A DNA stretch of 25,216 nt from a virus: the IMG/VR virus record IMGVR_UViG_3300031857_001267, positions 1-25,216 of that record; one strand, given 5' to 3'. Position 1 is the stretch's first letter; the number at the start of each line of letters is the position of its first letter. The translations under genes and the position numbers were made by a program. Shown piece after piece: positions 15,511 to 22,587 of this stretch. Under the pieces are notes generated by a model. It was not told the DNA's origin. It saw only the letters and a program-made list of their open reading frames with translations, and searched no databases.

Positions 15511-16257
15511 TTAGATGCAATCCATTATTTGTAAAGTTTGGAAGTCCTTAACATTACCAACTGCGCCTGTCGCCGTCATGTTAATAATACCGCTTGCGGT
15601 TACTGTGTTGGAAAGTGTTGGACCACTTAAAGTCAAACCAGCAATAGTTGTAACTGTTGCGCCTGATGAGATAAGTGTTGAACCAAGTGTCGGTGCTGAA
15701 TAACTGGCAACTGTTCCCCATGATGTATTTGTACCATCTGTAGTCAAATACTTTCCTGAATTGCTAGTTTGAGAAGGTAATAGAGCATTTGCCGCGGCAT
15801 TGGCAGTTGTCTGACCTGTACCGCCATTACCAATAGGCAAAGTTCCAGTTACATCATTTGCCAAACGAACAGTTAATGTGTTATCTGCGCCTGCAATAGT
15901 TTTATTTGTGAGTATTTGACTATCGGAAGTTCCTACTACTGTGCCAGTAGGGATTGCTTTTTGTGCCGCCGACCCATCAATATATCCAGATGCGTTTGAT
16001 ACTACAAAACTAGATGCCGCAACGCCTGAAATAGTGTTGTTATCGGCACTGATAGTTTTATTTGTAAATGTTGCCGTGCTATCAGCAGTAATACCATTAA
16101 GAACAGGCAAAGAATTCCACGCAGTTGAACCATTACCGATTTTGAAATTACCCGTATCGGTTTCGTAACCCAATTCACCTGCCGACAAAGTCGGGTTAGT
16201 GCTAGACCATTGAGAGGCAGTTCCGCGCCTAAATTGAATTTGTGTAATGACTGCCAT
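15511..16257 (-). CDS. Tail fibre-like protein with Mtd-type N-terminus and LTNKT repeats
   Basis: A 248-residue protein whose ATG at 16257 overlaps the stop of the preceding gene. It begins with an IQFRRGTASQWSSTNPTLSA unit, then GELGYETDTGNFKIGNGSTA, a short N-terminal fibre module also found in tropism determinants and many phage tail proteins. After it come FTNKTISADNNTISG, ILTNKTIAGADNTLT and GNGGTGQTTANAAANALLP, which are fibre-shaft trimerisation repeats. The C-terminus ends abruptly (NVKDFQTLQIMDCI) without a receptor domain, so the protein may be a shaft or a truncated fibre. It lies between TerL and portal, away from the tail-tip genes. The assignment as a fibre is firm in character but the partner and target are unknown. 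Confidence 0.75.
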   Translation of the reverse strand: MAVITQIQFRRGTASQWSSTNPTLSAGELGYETDTGNFKIGNGSTAWNSLPVLNGITADSTATFTNKTISADNNTISGVAASSFVVSNASGYIDGSAAQKAIPTGTVVGTSDSQILTNKTIAGADNTLTVRLANDVTGTLPIGNGGTGQTTANAAANALLPSQTSNSGKYLTTDGTNTSWGTVASYSAPTLGSTLISSGATVTTIAGLTLSGPTLSNTVTASGIINMTATGAVGNVKDFQTLQIMDCI

Positions 16258-16514
16258 TATGGAGTTCCTCCTGTGACTATTTGTGTTGCCGTTGTATCAG
16301 GATACGCACCGCTATAACCATTAACGGCATCTGGTTGTCCGCCATCTACATCGCTAATGGTATTACTACCGACTGCTACCCATGCACTTCCCGAATAAAC
16401 AAATAAACTGCTTGCGGTTGTATCGTAATACAAATCGCCAGCCCGAAGCGTAGGAACGCTTGGCGGTGTGGCTAAAGCAGGTACATTTGTTGGGGTAAGA
16501 GCAAGACGGCTCAT
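16257..16514 (-). CDS. Short adhesin-like protein with a GSAW repeat module
   Basis: An 85-residue protein, ATG 16514. It carries one beta-hairpin module, LRAGDLYYDTTASSLFVYSG then SAWVAVG, which is close to the modules in the 498-residue fibre upstream. The tail, DVDGGQPDAVNGYSGAYPD, resembles short Asp/Gly-rich ends found on phage virion proteins. No membrane or catalytic motif is present. It sits six bases after the large fibre gene and overlaps the next one at TAATG, so it is likely made with them as an accessory or short-fibre subunit. Confidence 0.65.
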   Translation of the reverse strand: MSRLALTPTNVPALATPPSVPTLRAGDLYYDTTASSLFVYSGSAWVAVGSNTISDVDGGQPDAVNGYSGAYPDTTATQIVTGGTP

Positions 16515-16520
16515 GCTTTA

Positions 16521-18017
16521 TTACCCGTGAACAACTACGCGATATTGATTGCTTGTTGGTGCTACGCTAAATAGCAATGTGATTGCTGATGTAGAAGTAT
16601 GTTGAACATCGCAAATAACTTCGGCATATGGGCTTGAATTGTCATATACCGCAACAGTTACATCTTGCGTATTCAAGTTGTGTGTGACTACATAGGAAGT
16701 GGCAGAACCGTTACCCACATTAGCCGCATACTTACGAACCGCAATTGTTGTATCTAATTCAAAACCAGTTGAACCGACAGATAAACCGCCGTTTGCTACA
16801 ACTACGCCTGAGAAGTTAGAACCAACTAATTGAACGCCGTTAGAAGCAGTATAAGTTCCAGCACCGCTAAATTGCTGGAAAACAATTGGGTCTGTGCCAA
16901 CAGTAGTTACTTCATCAACATTCACCCAGCCAGTATTAGCAAGTGTTGAACCAGCATCTACGAATGTGAAATCTCCGCCAGCAATTTCTGCGGCAGTATC
17001 AAAGTCAGTTGCGCGTGTAAGTACCCAGTTAGTTGAACCGCTACCTACTGTTGTAAGTGTATAAATACCATTTTGACTTGTTGTTGTTTGGTTCTTAACC
17101 AAGATACGAGCATTAAGCGCAGGGCTTACACCATCAACGCTAAATGCCGCCTGAGTTCCAGCGTTAGTAAGTGTTGCGCCAACACCGCTAGTTCCATTAT
17201 CGTAAGTAGCATTTAGATTTGCGGTAGTTGCGGCATATGAAGCGGCATGAATATTCAAACCTTGCGCAACATCATCTACATATTGCTTATTAACCGCATC
17301 TGTGGCAACTGTTGGTGTACCAAGATTTGTAATCTTGTAAGTAGCCATTGACACATCTGCCGTAGGTGCGGCAAGTGCTGAAAGATTGATAAGAGAGTGC
17401 GCCGCATTATCGTGCGTTGGAGTTCCGTGCGTATGGTCGGCACGCGCAATATTTACAGACGAACCATTGCCGCTTGATGCGCCAAATGAAGTTTGCGCAG
17501 TAACTGAACCAAACGCTGGCATAGCGTGCTTATGGTCGTCACGCGCAGGTGCCGTTCCAGTTCCAACAGTTGCGCTATCACCGATTGCTTGCGTACTTGC
17601 CGCGTTGCTAGTTAGTGGTGGCGTGCCGTGTGTGTGGTCGGTACGAGCATAGGAGTTACTTGTTCCATTACCACTTGTTTGTCCGTATGAAGTCTGCGAA
17701 GTTACATTGCCAAATGCTGATACTTGCGCCCAAGTTGCGCCATCATCAAAATAAAGTAGTGCTTGGTCTGTTGCATAATACAAACGACCAGCAGTTCCAG
17801 CCGCAGGACGAGCAGAAAATACTCCGTAAAGCACTTCGCTTTCTGCTTGTGTGCTTTCCCATGCTGAACCATTGTAAAAATAAAGTTCGTTATCGCCTGT
17901 ATTGTAATAAATCTGACCAGCGACAGGGCTAGAAGGCGCAGTGCCAAGATTTTGAATTACGGCATTTTGTAATTCATTTTTATTTAAGTCAATACTTACT
18001 AAAAATTTGCGTGCCAT
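16521..18017 (-). CDS. Tail fibre protein with repeated DHxH motifs
   Basis: A 498-residue protein with AGGAGAAATA before ATG 18017. Residues 24-55 and 70-100 are two related hairpin modules (GQIYYNTGDNELYFYNGSAW and GRLYYATDQALLYFDDGATW). Residues 102-133 and 169-200 are near-duplicate segments ending ARTDHTHGTP and ARADHTHGTP, with a third site, ARDDHKHAMP, between them; such DHxH sites could chelate metal in a trimeric shaft. After a shaft (MATYKITNLGTPTVATDAVN), residues 255-395 are a larger beta domain with VKNQTTTSQNGIYTLTTVG. The C-terminus (VVTHNLNTQDVTVAVYDNSS) is a small beta domain. No catalytic glycosidase motif was seen. It most likely binds the host surface. Confidence 0.83.
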   Translation of the reverse strand: MARKFLVSIDLNKNELQNAVIQNLGTAPSSPVAGQIYYNTGDNELYFYNGSAWESTQAESEVLYGVFSARPAAGTAGRLYYATDQALLYFDDGATWAQVSAFGNVTSQTSYGQTSGNGTSNSYARTDHTHGTPPLTSNAASTQAIGDSATVGTGTAPARDDHKHAMPAFGSVTAQTSFGASSGNGSSVNIARADHTHGTPTHDNAAHSLINLSALAAPTADVSMATYKITNLGTPTVATDAVNKQYVDDVAQGLNIHAASYAATTANLNATYDNGTSGVGATLTNAGTQAAFSVDGVSPALNARILVKNQTTTSQNGIYTLTTVGSGSTNWVLTRATDFDTAAEIAGGDFTFVDAGSTLANTGWVNVDEVTTVGTDPIVFQQFSGAGTYTASNGVQLVGSNFSGVVVANGGLSVGSTGFELDTTIAVRKYAANVGNGSATSYVVTHNLNTQDVTVAVYDNSSPYAEVICDVQHTSTSAITLLFSVAPTSNQYRVVVHG

Positions 18018-18025
18018 TATTTCTC

Positions 18026-18310
18026 CTATATCACATACGCCGTGCCGCTAAAAGCACTGGTAAAGGTTATCACCATTTGGTTTTTGCTTGGGTAACTAAA
18101 TGTGCCTTCACATTGCGTTCCTGCGCTATCTAACACAACCGCAGTAGGTTCACCATTGAGATTGTGATTGATAGTCCATACGGCACTAGCAACTGCTTGC
18201 GTGTGTGTATAGAAAACTTGTGCTGATGTACCGCCCGGTCCTTGCGGTCCCGGTGCCGATACAGTAACAGTAGGGACTACTGGCTTTATTACAATTAAAT
18301 CATCGCTCAT
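18026..18310 (-). CDS. Short collagen-like / fibre-tip protein
   Basis: A 94-residue protein with ATG 18310 and an ATGA overlap with the gene upstream. An N-terminal Pro/Val stretch leads into a brief collagen-like GPQGPGG, followed by VFYTHTQAVASAVWTINHNL and VVLDSAGTQCEGTFSYP, a compact beta domain very like the C-terminal VVTHNLN domain of the next fibre. This shape is typical of short tail-fibre tip or attachment proteins. No receptor is predicted. Location in the adhesin cassette supports the role. Confidence 0.7.
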   Translation of the reverse strand: MSDDLIVIKPVVPTVTVSAPGPQGPGGTSAQVFYTHTQAVASAVWTINHNLNGEPTAVVLDSAGTQCEGTFSYPSKNQMVITFTSAFSGTAYVI

Positions 18311-18852
18311 CTAGTCACCTCTGGGCTAACTACAACTTGTCCTTGCGCAACGCGAGTAACAATACCACCTGCGCTTGTTAATTCTAGGTCGTAATAGTAT
18401 GTGCCTTCATCTATTGCGGTAGTTTGTAACGCCGTAGCATGAACATCTATTTGCCCCGTTAATGCCGTAAGCGTTATTCCGCTTCCCGTAGTTAAAGACA
18501 ACACCGCGTTTGGGCTATCTGGCAAAGAGCGTACTTGTAATGCCGCCGTATATCCCGTCAAATTAACTGGCGCATATGCCAAACCGCCAGAGATATAAGT
18601 TCCCGTTGTTGGATTTGTAATTGTGAAATTGCTATTTGTCGTACTGGCAATTGTAAAGTTTTGAAGATTATATTGCGATGGATTAACACCGCTTATAGAT
18701 GCCTTTTGACTTGGTGTAAAGCCATTAACCGCAGTTACAGTAATTGTTGTGCCATTAGCAGTAATATTTGTAATTTCTGCTGGCTGATTGTAAATAAAAG
18801 TAATATACCAATCCGCGCCTTGGTCTATCGTGGTGTTATATGAAACTGCCAT
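18307..18852 (-). CDS. LtfC/BppU-like adhesin with inserted Ig-like beta domain
   Basis: A 181-residue protein whose ATG at 18852 overlaps the TerL stop (TAATG). The framework, MAVSYNTTIDQGADWYITFI ... LTGYTAALQVRSLPDSPNAV ... GTYYYDLELTSAGGIVTRVA followed by QGQVVVSPEVTR, matches the beta-sandwich family found in siphophage adhesion and head-side proteins. Residues 27-95 are an insert, NITANGTTITVTAVNGFTPS to NFTITNPTTGTYISGGLA, a phage-type beta repeat unit. It has no enzymatic motif. It begins the adhesin cassette immediately after TerL. The family resemblance is from memory of pattern and not from a search. Confidence 0.7.
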   Translation of the reverse strand: MAVSYNTTIDQGADWYITFIYNQPAEITNITANGTTITVTAVNGFTPSQKASISGVNPSQYNLQNFTIASTTNSNFTITNPTTGTYISGGLAYAPVNLTGYTAALQVRSLPDSPNAVLSLTTGSGITLTALTGQIDVHATALQTTAIDEGTYYYDLELTSAGGIVTRVAQGQVVVSPEVTR

Positions 18853-20198
18853 TATTCTCCCAAACTAGCGCCGCAGGATACACAAACTCTTGCCGTTTTA
18901 GGTGACGGCATACCGCACTTAGCACATAATAATGCCATATTTGCTAAGGCAATCATACTACTTCCGCCCTGATTTAATTCAGTTAATGCCCAAACCAAAG
19001 CATCAAGTCTGTCGGGACTTTCGTTAGATATTGGCGTCCATTCGCACATCTGCGTTTCTAATTCGGCTAAATAACCAACATGATGCACTTTGCCTTGCTC
19101 ATATAAAGCACTAATCGGTTCAGCGCGTAATTGTTTGCCTCTAGTGGCAGTTACTTTTTTTGTAGCCACACTTCTATCAACTTGTTGTAATGTTAATATC
19201 ACCATATCGCCACCGTTGTTAGTTTCAGCAACTATCTTGTCGGCTTTTAATTCGTGATATAGGTTTACCGCTTGTCTTGCCCACGCATCAGGACTGGCGC
19301 GTAACGATTTATCCGATAACACATAATATTCGCCACTACTGGTAATTCCAGCGGCAACTATGCCTGTTTCATCGCTATTCTCATTGGCAGTTACGGCAGG
19401 GTCTAAACCGATAACAATGCGTACTAATGGTGGCGCACTAGCCACTCTGGCGTTATCTATCATTTCGCGAGTCCATAGTGCGCCTTCCACATTATCCAAT
19501 ATTTCGCCATAAAGTTCTTGCCTACCCAAGCGCGTGTTTTCGTATCGTGCCTTAAATTCTGCTAATGCTGATGGAGCAAGATTTGCCGCGTTATCAAAAG
19601 TTGAACCACGCACGACACGCACGCCATCACGCGTTAGCAACTCCTTTACTAACTTAATCGGCTTTGGCGTAGTTGTAACGATAGTTTGTGGAAATGTGCC
19701 TAAACGCAAACCAAATTGATACTGGTCCCATGCCTCTGGATACTTAAATGCGGCTAACTCATCAAACCAACCGCCATGATGCTGAGGTCCACGCAAACGC
19801 TCTGGTTCTTCGCCTGAGAATAACTTTATGCGCGTGCCATTGGTTAAAAATATTTCACCGATGCTTCGGTTGTAATCTTTCAAAGTGCCATACTCACGCA
19901 AGATTTGAACAATACCGCTATTGCCTTCTGCGCAAGTATCACGCGCATCTCCGTAAGTAGGCGCTACGATAGCCCAACGAGTAAGAGGATAACTAGATGC
20001 CTGATACGCCAGCCACTCTGCCGCCATGCGTGTCTTGCCCGCACCGCGACCAGCAAGATATAGCCAAGTCTGCCATGTGTTATCTTCAGTCGGTAACTGT
20101 TCCTGTCGGGCTAATTGGTGTGTCCAGCGCACTCTGCGGCTTGCTATTAAGGAGAGAGACAAGTCTGGCGACTTCGGCATCAATTGAATTTCGGTCAT
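18852..20198 (-). CDS. terL: Terminase large subunit with C-terminal zinc ribbon
   Basis: A 448-residue DNA-packaging motor that cuts concatemers and pumps DNA through the portal. The ATPase has Walker A AGRGAGKT (residues 49-56) and Walker B GWFDE (143-147), with a coupling TTTP motif (175-178). The RNase H-like nuclease has Asp266 in GLDPAVT, Glu325 in VAET and Asp399 in SPDRLDALVWAL. After the nuclease there is a 24-residue tail with C425-x2-C428 and C439-x2-C442, a zinc ribbon not usual in TerL. The ATG at 20198 has GAGGT eight bases upstream and gives the full adenine-binding N-terminus; the next Met (residue 7) has no SD. It overlaps TerS by 113 bases and its stop overlaps the next start. 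Confidence 0.95.
   Translation of the reverse strand: MTEIQLMPKSPDLSLSLIASRRVRWTHQLARQEQLPTEDNTWQTWLYLAGRGAGKTRMAAEWLAYQASSYPLTRWAIVAPTYGDARDTCAEGNSGIVQILREYGTLKDYNRSIGEIFLTNGTRIKLFSGEEPERLRGPQHHGGWFDELAAFKYPEAWDQYQFGLRLGTFPQTIVTTTPKPIKLVKELLTRDGVRVVRGSTFDNAANLAPSALAEFKARYENTRLGRQELYGEILDNVEGALWTREMIDNARVASAPPLVRIVIGLDPAVTANENSDETGIVAAGITSSGEYYVLSDKSLRASPDAWARQAVNLYHELKADKIVAETNNGGDMVILTLQQVDRSVATKKVTATRGKQLRAEPISALYEQGKVHHVGYLAELETQMCEWTPISNESPDRLDALVWALTELNQGGSSMIALANMALLCAKCGMPSPKTARVCVSCGASLGE
18855..18926 (-). other. Four-cysteine zinc ribbon at the end of TerL
   Basis: TerL residues 425-448 read CAKCGMPSP then KTARVCVSCGASLGE. The spacing CxxC-x10-CxxC is that of a zinc ribbon, attached after the end of the nuclease fold by a short Ala/Met linker. 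Confidence 0.75.
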
Positions 20199-20562
20199 GA
20201 ATATTTACCTCTACCTGCGATTTAACTGGAACATCTAGTCCGAGTAACCGCGCTCGCCTTTCCATAATTTTGATTAAAGCCAATATGGCACGCGCACGCT
20301 CTTGCGCATCTGCGCCATTAACTACATCGCCCCATATAGCCGCCTGAGCAATATCTAGACGGTCTATCTCGGCATTTCTAATCGCAACTACATCTTCAAC
20401 AATAATGCGCCGACACGCCGACTGATACGCCTTATGCGCACCACTAGCGTTGGCATATCCCACGCGGTCTGCGATTAGGTCAAATGTTAATCCGCCACGC
20501 CGTAATTCCAGCACTTTCTTCTCGCGCTCAATTACTGCTGGGTCAGATTTACCTTTACCCAT
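20086..20562 (-). CDS. terS: Terminase small subunit
   Basis: A 158-residue protein with a strong GGGAGG SD and ATG 20562. Residues 10-50 form a helix-turn-helix (VLELRRGGLTFDLIADRVGY followed by ANASGAHKAYQSA), the DNA-binding end that recognises the packaging site. Residues 55-112 are long helices for ring oligomerisation (IAQAAIWGDVVNGADAQERA and RAILALIKIMERRARLLG), and the last 45 residues, rich in Ser/Pro, would contact TerL. The length and the adjacent TerL agree with the family. The 3' 113 bases also encode the TerL N-terminus in another frame. The preceding 40 bases contain a possible promoter. Confidence 0.85.
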   Translation of the reverse strand: MGKGKSDPAVIEREKKVLELRRGGLTFDLIADRVGYANASGAHKAYQSACRRIIVEDVVAIRNAEIDRLDIAQAAIWGDVVNGADAQERARAILALIKIMERRARLLGLDVPVKSQVEVNIHDRNSIDAEVARLVSLLNSKPQSALDTPISPTGTVTD

Positions 20563-20585
20563 TTTTTCCTCCCATATGTACTACA

Positions 20586-20594
20586 AATATAGCA
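20586..20594 (-). promoter_or_regulatory. Possible extended -10 promoter before terS
   Basis: The minus strand reads TGC-TATATT, an extended -10 form, about 24 bases before the terS start codon and in the only non-coding gap between the accessory cluster and the packaging genes. No consensus -35 was found. A late-gene promoter here would suit the order but is not proved. Confidence 0.35.
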
Positions 20595-20601
20595 TAAAGC
20601 G

Positions 20602-20775
20602 TTAAATACTCCACCAACCTTGCTTACTCGCTTTACCGCTACTTATCCATTCTCGGTGTAATCGGTGTTGTTCTTGCCAATTCGTTTCGTGCGTACATCG
20701 TGCGCACATAGGACATATGGCATACCCCGTATTGCGGTAGATATGCTCGCACTTTAATTGCTCGGCTTTGGACAT
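20602..20775 (-). CDS. Small Cys/His zinc-binding protein (WWSI family-like)
   Basis: A 57-residue ORF, ATG 20773-20775 to TAA 20602-20604. It reads MSKAEQLKCEHIYRNTGYAI, then CPMCARCTHETNWQEQHRLH, ending GWWSI. The C-x-H plus CPMC-x2-C-x-H set could bind zinc, and similar short proteins with THE..W..QH and a terminal WWSI are common in phage genomes, as far as I recall. Its start overlaps the ABC-GNAT stop by 22 bases. A second frame in the same place (20639-20851) lacks any such signature and is treated as a shadow. Function unknown; it may be a regulatory or DNA-binding accessory. Confidence 0.75.
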   Translation of the reverse strand: MSKAEQLKCEHIYRNTGYAICPMCARCTHETNWQEQHRLHREWISSGKASKQGWWSI

Positions 20776-21884
20776 AACACTTTAGCAATATCTTCATTCG
20801 GCGCACCTGCGTATCTAAATCCTGTCGTGATGCGACTGCGTGATAAGCCAAGCCGACCAGTAATAGACGATGTCTTGCCTCTTTGGGCGACCCGTGAAGG
20901 TTGTCTAATCATTTCCCAATTGGGCGACTTATTCAACGCCCTAACGCGTGCTGGGTGACTTGTGGTCGTATATGTAGAGAGCCCCTGCGCCTTCAATCCA
21001 GCGCAAATAGCATCTACGAAGCGACCACCTAAGCCAATACCCTGATAATCAGGCAAAACTACTGTTCTGCTTATCCTACGAGCTGCTTTCACATTGGCAT
21101 TGATAAGTGGCAATATGGCAGTCATGACGGCTGGCTGGTCGTTAATTAGCCCAACATATATTTGCGCCGATTTGTTCAAACTGTCGCTTAAATAGTGATG
21201 TTTAGCGAAGATTTGCCACGCCGAATAGTTTGCCCAAATGACTTCGCAATTGACTTGTGGGCGGGGTTGAACCGACCCCCAAGTGAAGGCACCTAAGTGC
21301 GGCTGATAAATCCAGTCAGGTTGTAACCATTCTTCAATATCGTAGTGGCACGATACTGCGACAAACTTTTGCTTACGCGCTCTAACAGTTTTAGCAATAG
21401 CGGCTGAACCGATTTGCGCAACTGTACGGTCAATGACCGATGTAAATTCATCTACAACGGCTATATCTTTGCTTTCTGCCAATACGCGTGCCATAGCAAC
21501 ACGAAACTTCTCGCCGTTGCTGAGATTTTCATATGGGCGCAACCACGCTGGCGGTGAAGAAAAGCCAACGCTAGACAGCAACTCGGTAATGTCTTTAATT
21601 GGCATCTCTTTGGGAAAATCGTCAATAACGGCGTTGTTAGCACCCCAAGTCATGCCTTCTGCTGATGCCAATTCTTTGCCAAACATATTCTTGGCAATGG
21701 TTGTTTTACCAGCACCCGAAGGACCCACAATTAAGCCAATATTCCAATCGCGTGTACCTAAATCGGGAATGTTATTAGGGACTTCGGTAGTGGATATTTT
21801 GGCGGCTTGTAAATCAAATATGCCTTCTAACTGCATCACGCGTGGTGTGCGGTTAATCTCTGTCGTTAATTTAATTGTGTTCAT
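20754..21884 (-). CDS. Soluble ABC-type ATPase fused to a GNAT-like acyltransferase domain
   Basis: A 376-residue protein from ATG 21884, which overlaps the upstream 48-residue ORF by 14 bases; an in-frame ATG at 21914 adds ten residues and is less likely. The ATPase has Walker A GPSGAGKT (54-61), ABC signature LSNGEKFRVAMARVLAE (from 121), Walker B IAVVDE (141-146) and switch His180 in VAVSCHYD. No transmembrane helices are present and no permease is near, so it is not a transporter. The C-terminal half, about residues 213-320, is GNAT-like: AKHHYLS, VGLINDQPAVMTAILPL, then VVLPDYQGIGLGGRFVDA as the cofactor loop. The HHYLS start recalls Mom-like modification enzymes but this is a weak comparison. 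Its context with ParB-like suggests action on DNA or on a host protein. Confidence 0.82.
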   Translation of the reverse strand: MNTIKLTTEINRTPRVMQLEGIFDLQAAKISTTEVPNNIPDLGTRDWNIGLIVGPSGAGKTTIAKNMFGKELASAEGMTWGANNAVIDDFPKEMPIKDITELLSSVGFSSPPAWLRPYENLSNGEKFRVAMARVLAESKDIAVVDEFTSVIDRTVAQIGSAAIAKTVRARKQKFVAVSCHYDIEEWLQPDWIYQPHLGAFTWGSVQPRPQVNCEVIWANYSAWQIFAKHHYLSDSLNKSAQIYVGLINDQPAVMTAILPLINANVKAARRISRTVVLPDYQGIGLGGRFVDAICAGLKAQGLSTYTTTSHPARVRALNKSPNWEMIRQPSRVAQRGKTSSITGRLGLSRSRITTGFRYAGAPNEDIAKVLCPKPSN

Positions 21885-22017
21885 GGTCGTGTGCGTGTGC
21901 CAACGCATGAACATCTACGACAAAGCCTAGAAAAGCGCGTGCTTCTCCGACATTGATGATTTCATTTTTAACTAAGTCAATTAACTCTTGACCCGTTAGC
22001 GTTACTTGTATATTCAT
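21871..22017 (-). CDS. Small His-rich protein (48 residues, hypothetical)
   Basis: ATG 22015-22017, with AAAGG six bases upstream, runs to TAA 21871-21873. The protein begins MNIQVTLTGQELIDLVKNEI and ends HALAHAHDHEHN, a metal-binding-like His cluster. A central helix (INVGEARAFLGFVVDVH) follows the first strand. It is coupled to the ABC-GNAT gene, overlapping it by 14 bases. A real SD, its fit between two genes and the protein-like composition support it. Its function is unknown; a metal-binding partner of the ATPase-acyltransferase is only a guess. Confidence 0.72.
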   Translation of the reverse strand: MNIQVTLTGQELIDLVKNEIINVGEARAFLGFVVDVHALAHAHDHEHN

Positions 22018-22030
22018 TTGTGCCTTTCTG

Positions 22031-22564
22031 TTAAATAACGATTGCTCTTACTTTTAATCCTTCTTGCGATAAGCGAAGCAATAAAGCAGTTTGCTCGTTT
22101 TCATCTTCGCACTCAATAACTACCTCGTAACGCTCTGCGATTTCTTTAATGCTAGTATCTATTTCTTCACGGGTTTTCAAATCAAAGTCTTTGAAGCCCA
22201 ATTCACCAACATTCCAATCCTCTAGTTTCAATTCACGCAATTGGCTTAATAACACTTCGCTATCCCACGATGCCAATTCAGCCGTGCGATTATCTGCGAG
22301 CGCGTAGGCTTTAATTGTGTCGCTATCCCAGTCAGCAGGAACGCGTACAACTGCCAAGCCTTTCCACCCGATTTGTTTAGCCGCTTCTAATGTTCCATTA
22401 CCAGCAACGACAACATTATTTTGCGTTATAACGACAGGTTTGCGTTGCCCAAATGTTTGTAACGATTTAGCAATAGCATCTATGTTCTTTTTGCTATGCG
22501 TGCGTGCGTTATTTTCATCAGGCACTAAATCATCTATCGGGATAATTTCCGTGTTTAATTCCAT
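22031..22564 (-). CDS. ParB-like protein
   Basis: A 177-residue protein, ATG 22564 with an AGGAAAGG SD. Residues 1-95 are a ParB/sulfiredoxin-type N-terminal domain: IPIDDLVPDENNARTHSKKN, IDAIAKSLQTFGQRKPVVIT, VVVAGNGTLEAAKQIGWKGL and AYALADNRTAELASWD. There is no ParB-type central helix-turn-helix and no methyltransferase. The last 30 residues, YEVVIECEDENEQTALLLRL then SQEGLKVRAIVI, form a small alpha/beta unit seen on some phage ParB-like proteins. It heads the accessory cluster, separated from the HTH gene by a hairpin. Phage ParB-like proteins can act as nucleases, NTPases or partners of DNA-modification genes; which applies here cannot be told. Confidence 0.8.
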   Translation of the reverse strand: MELNTEIIPIDDLVPDENNARTHSKKNIDAIAKSLQTFGQRKPVVITQNNVVVAGNGTLEAAKQIGWKGLAVVRVPADWDSDTIKAYALADNRTAELASWDSEVLLSQLRELKLEDWNVGELGFKDFDLKTREEIDTSIKEIAERYEVVIECEDENEQTALLLRLSQEGLKVRAIVI

Positions 22565-22587
22565 TTTTAGCCTTTCCTAAATTATGT

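Noticed and set aside
20639-20851. 70-residue minus-strand frame overlapping the ABC-GNAT end
   Set aside because: It lacks any domain-like pattern and covers the 57-residue Cys/His protein, whose frame has a clear CPMC/WWSI signature.
21433-21930. 165-residue plus-strand frame opposite the ABC-GNAT gene
   Set aside because: It is the antisense shadow of a strongly supported ATPase gene and has no SD.
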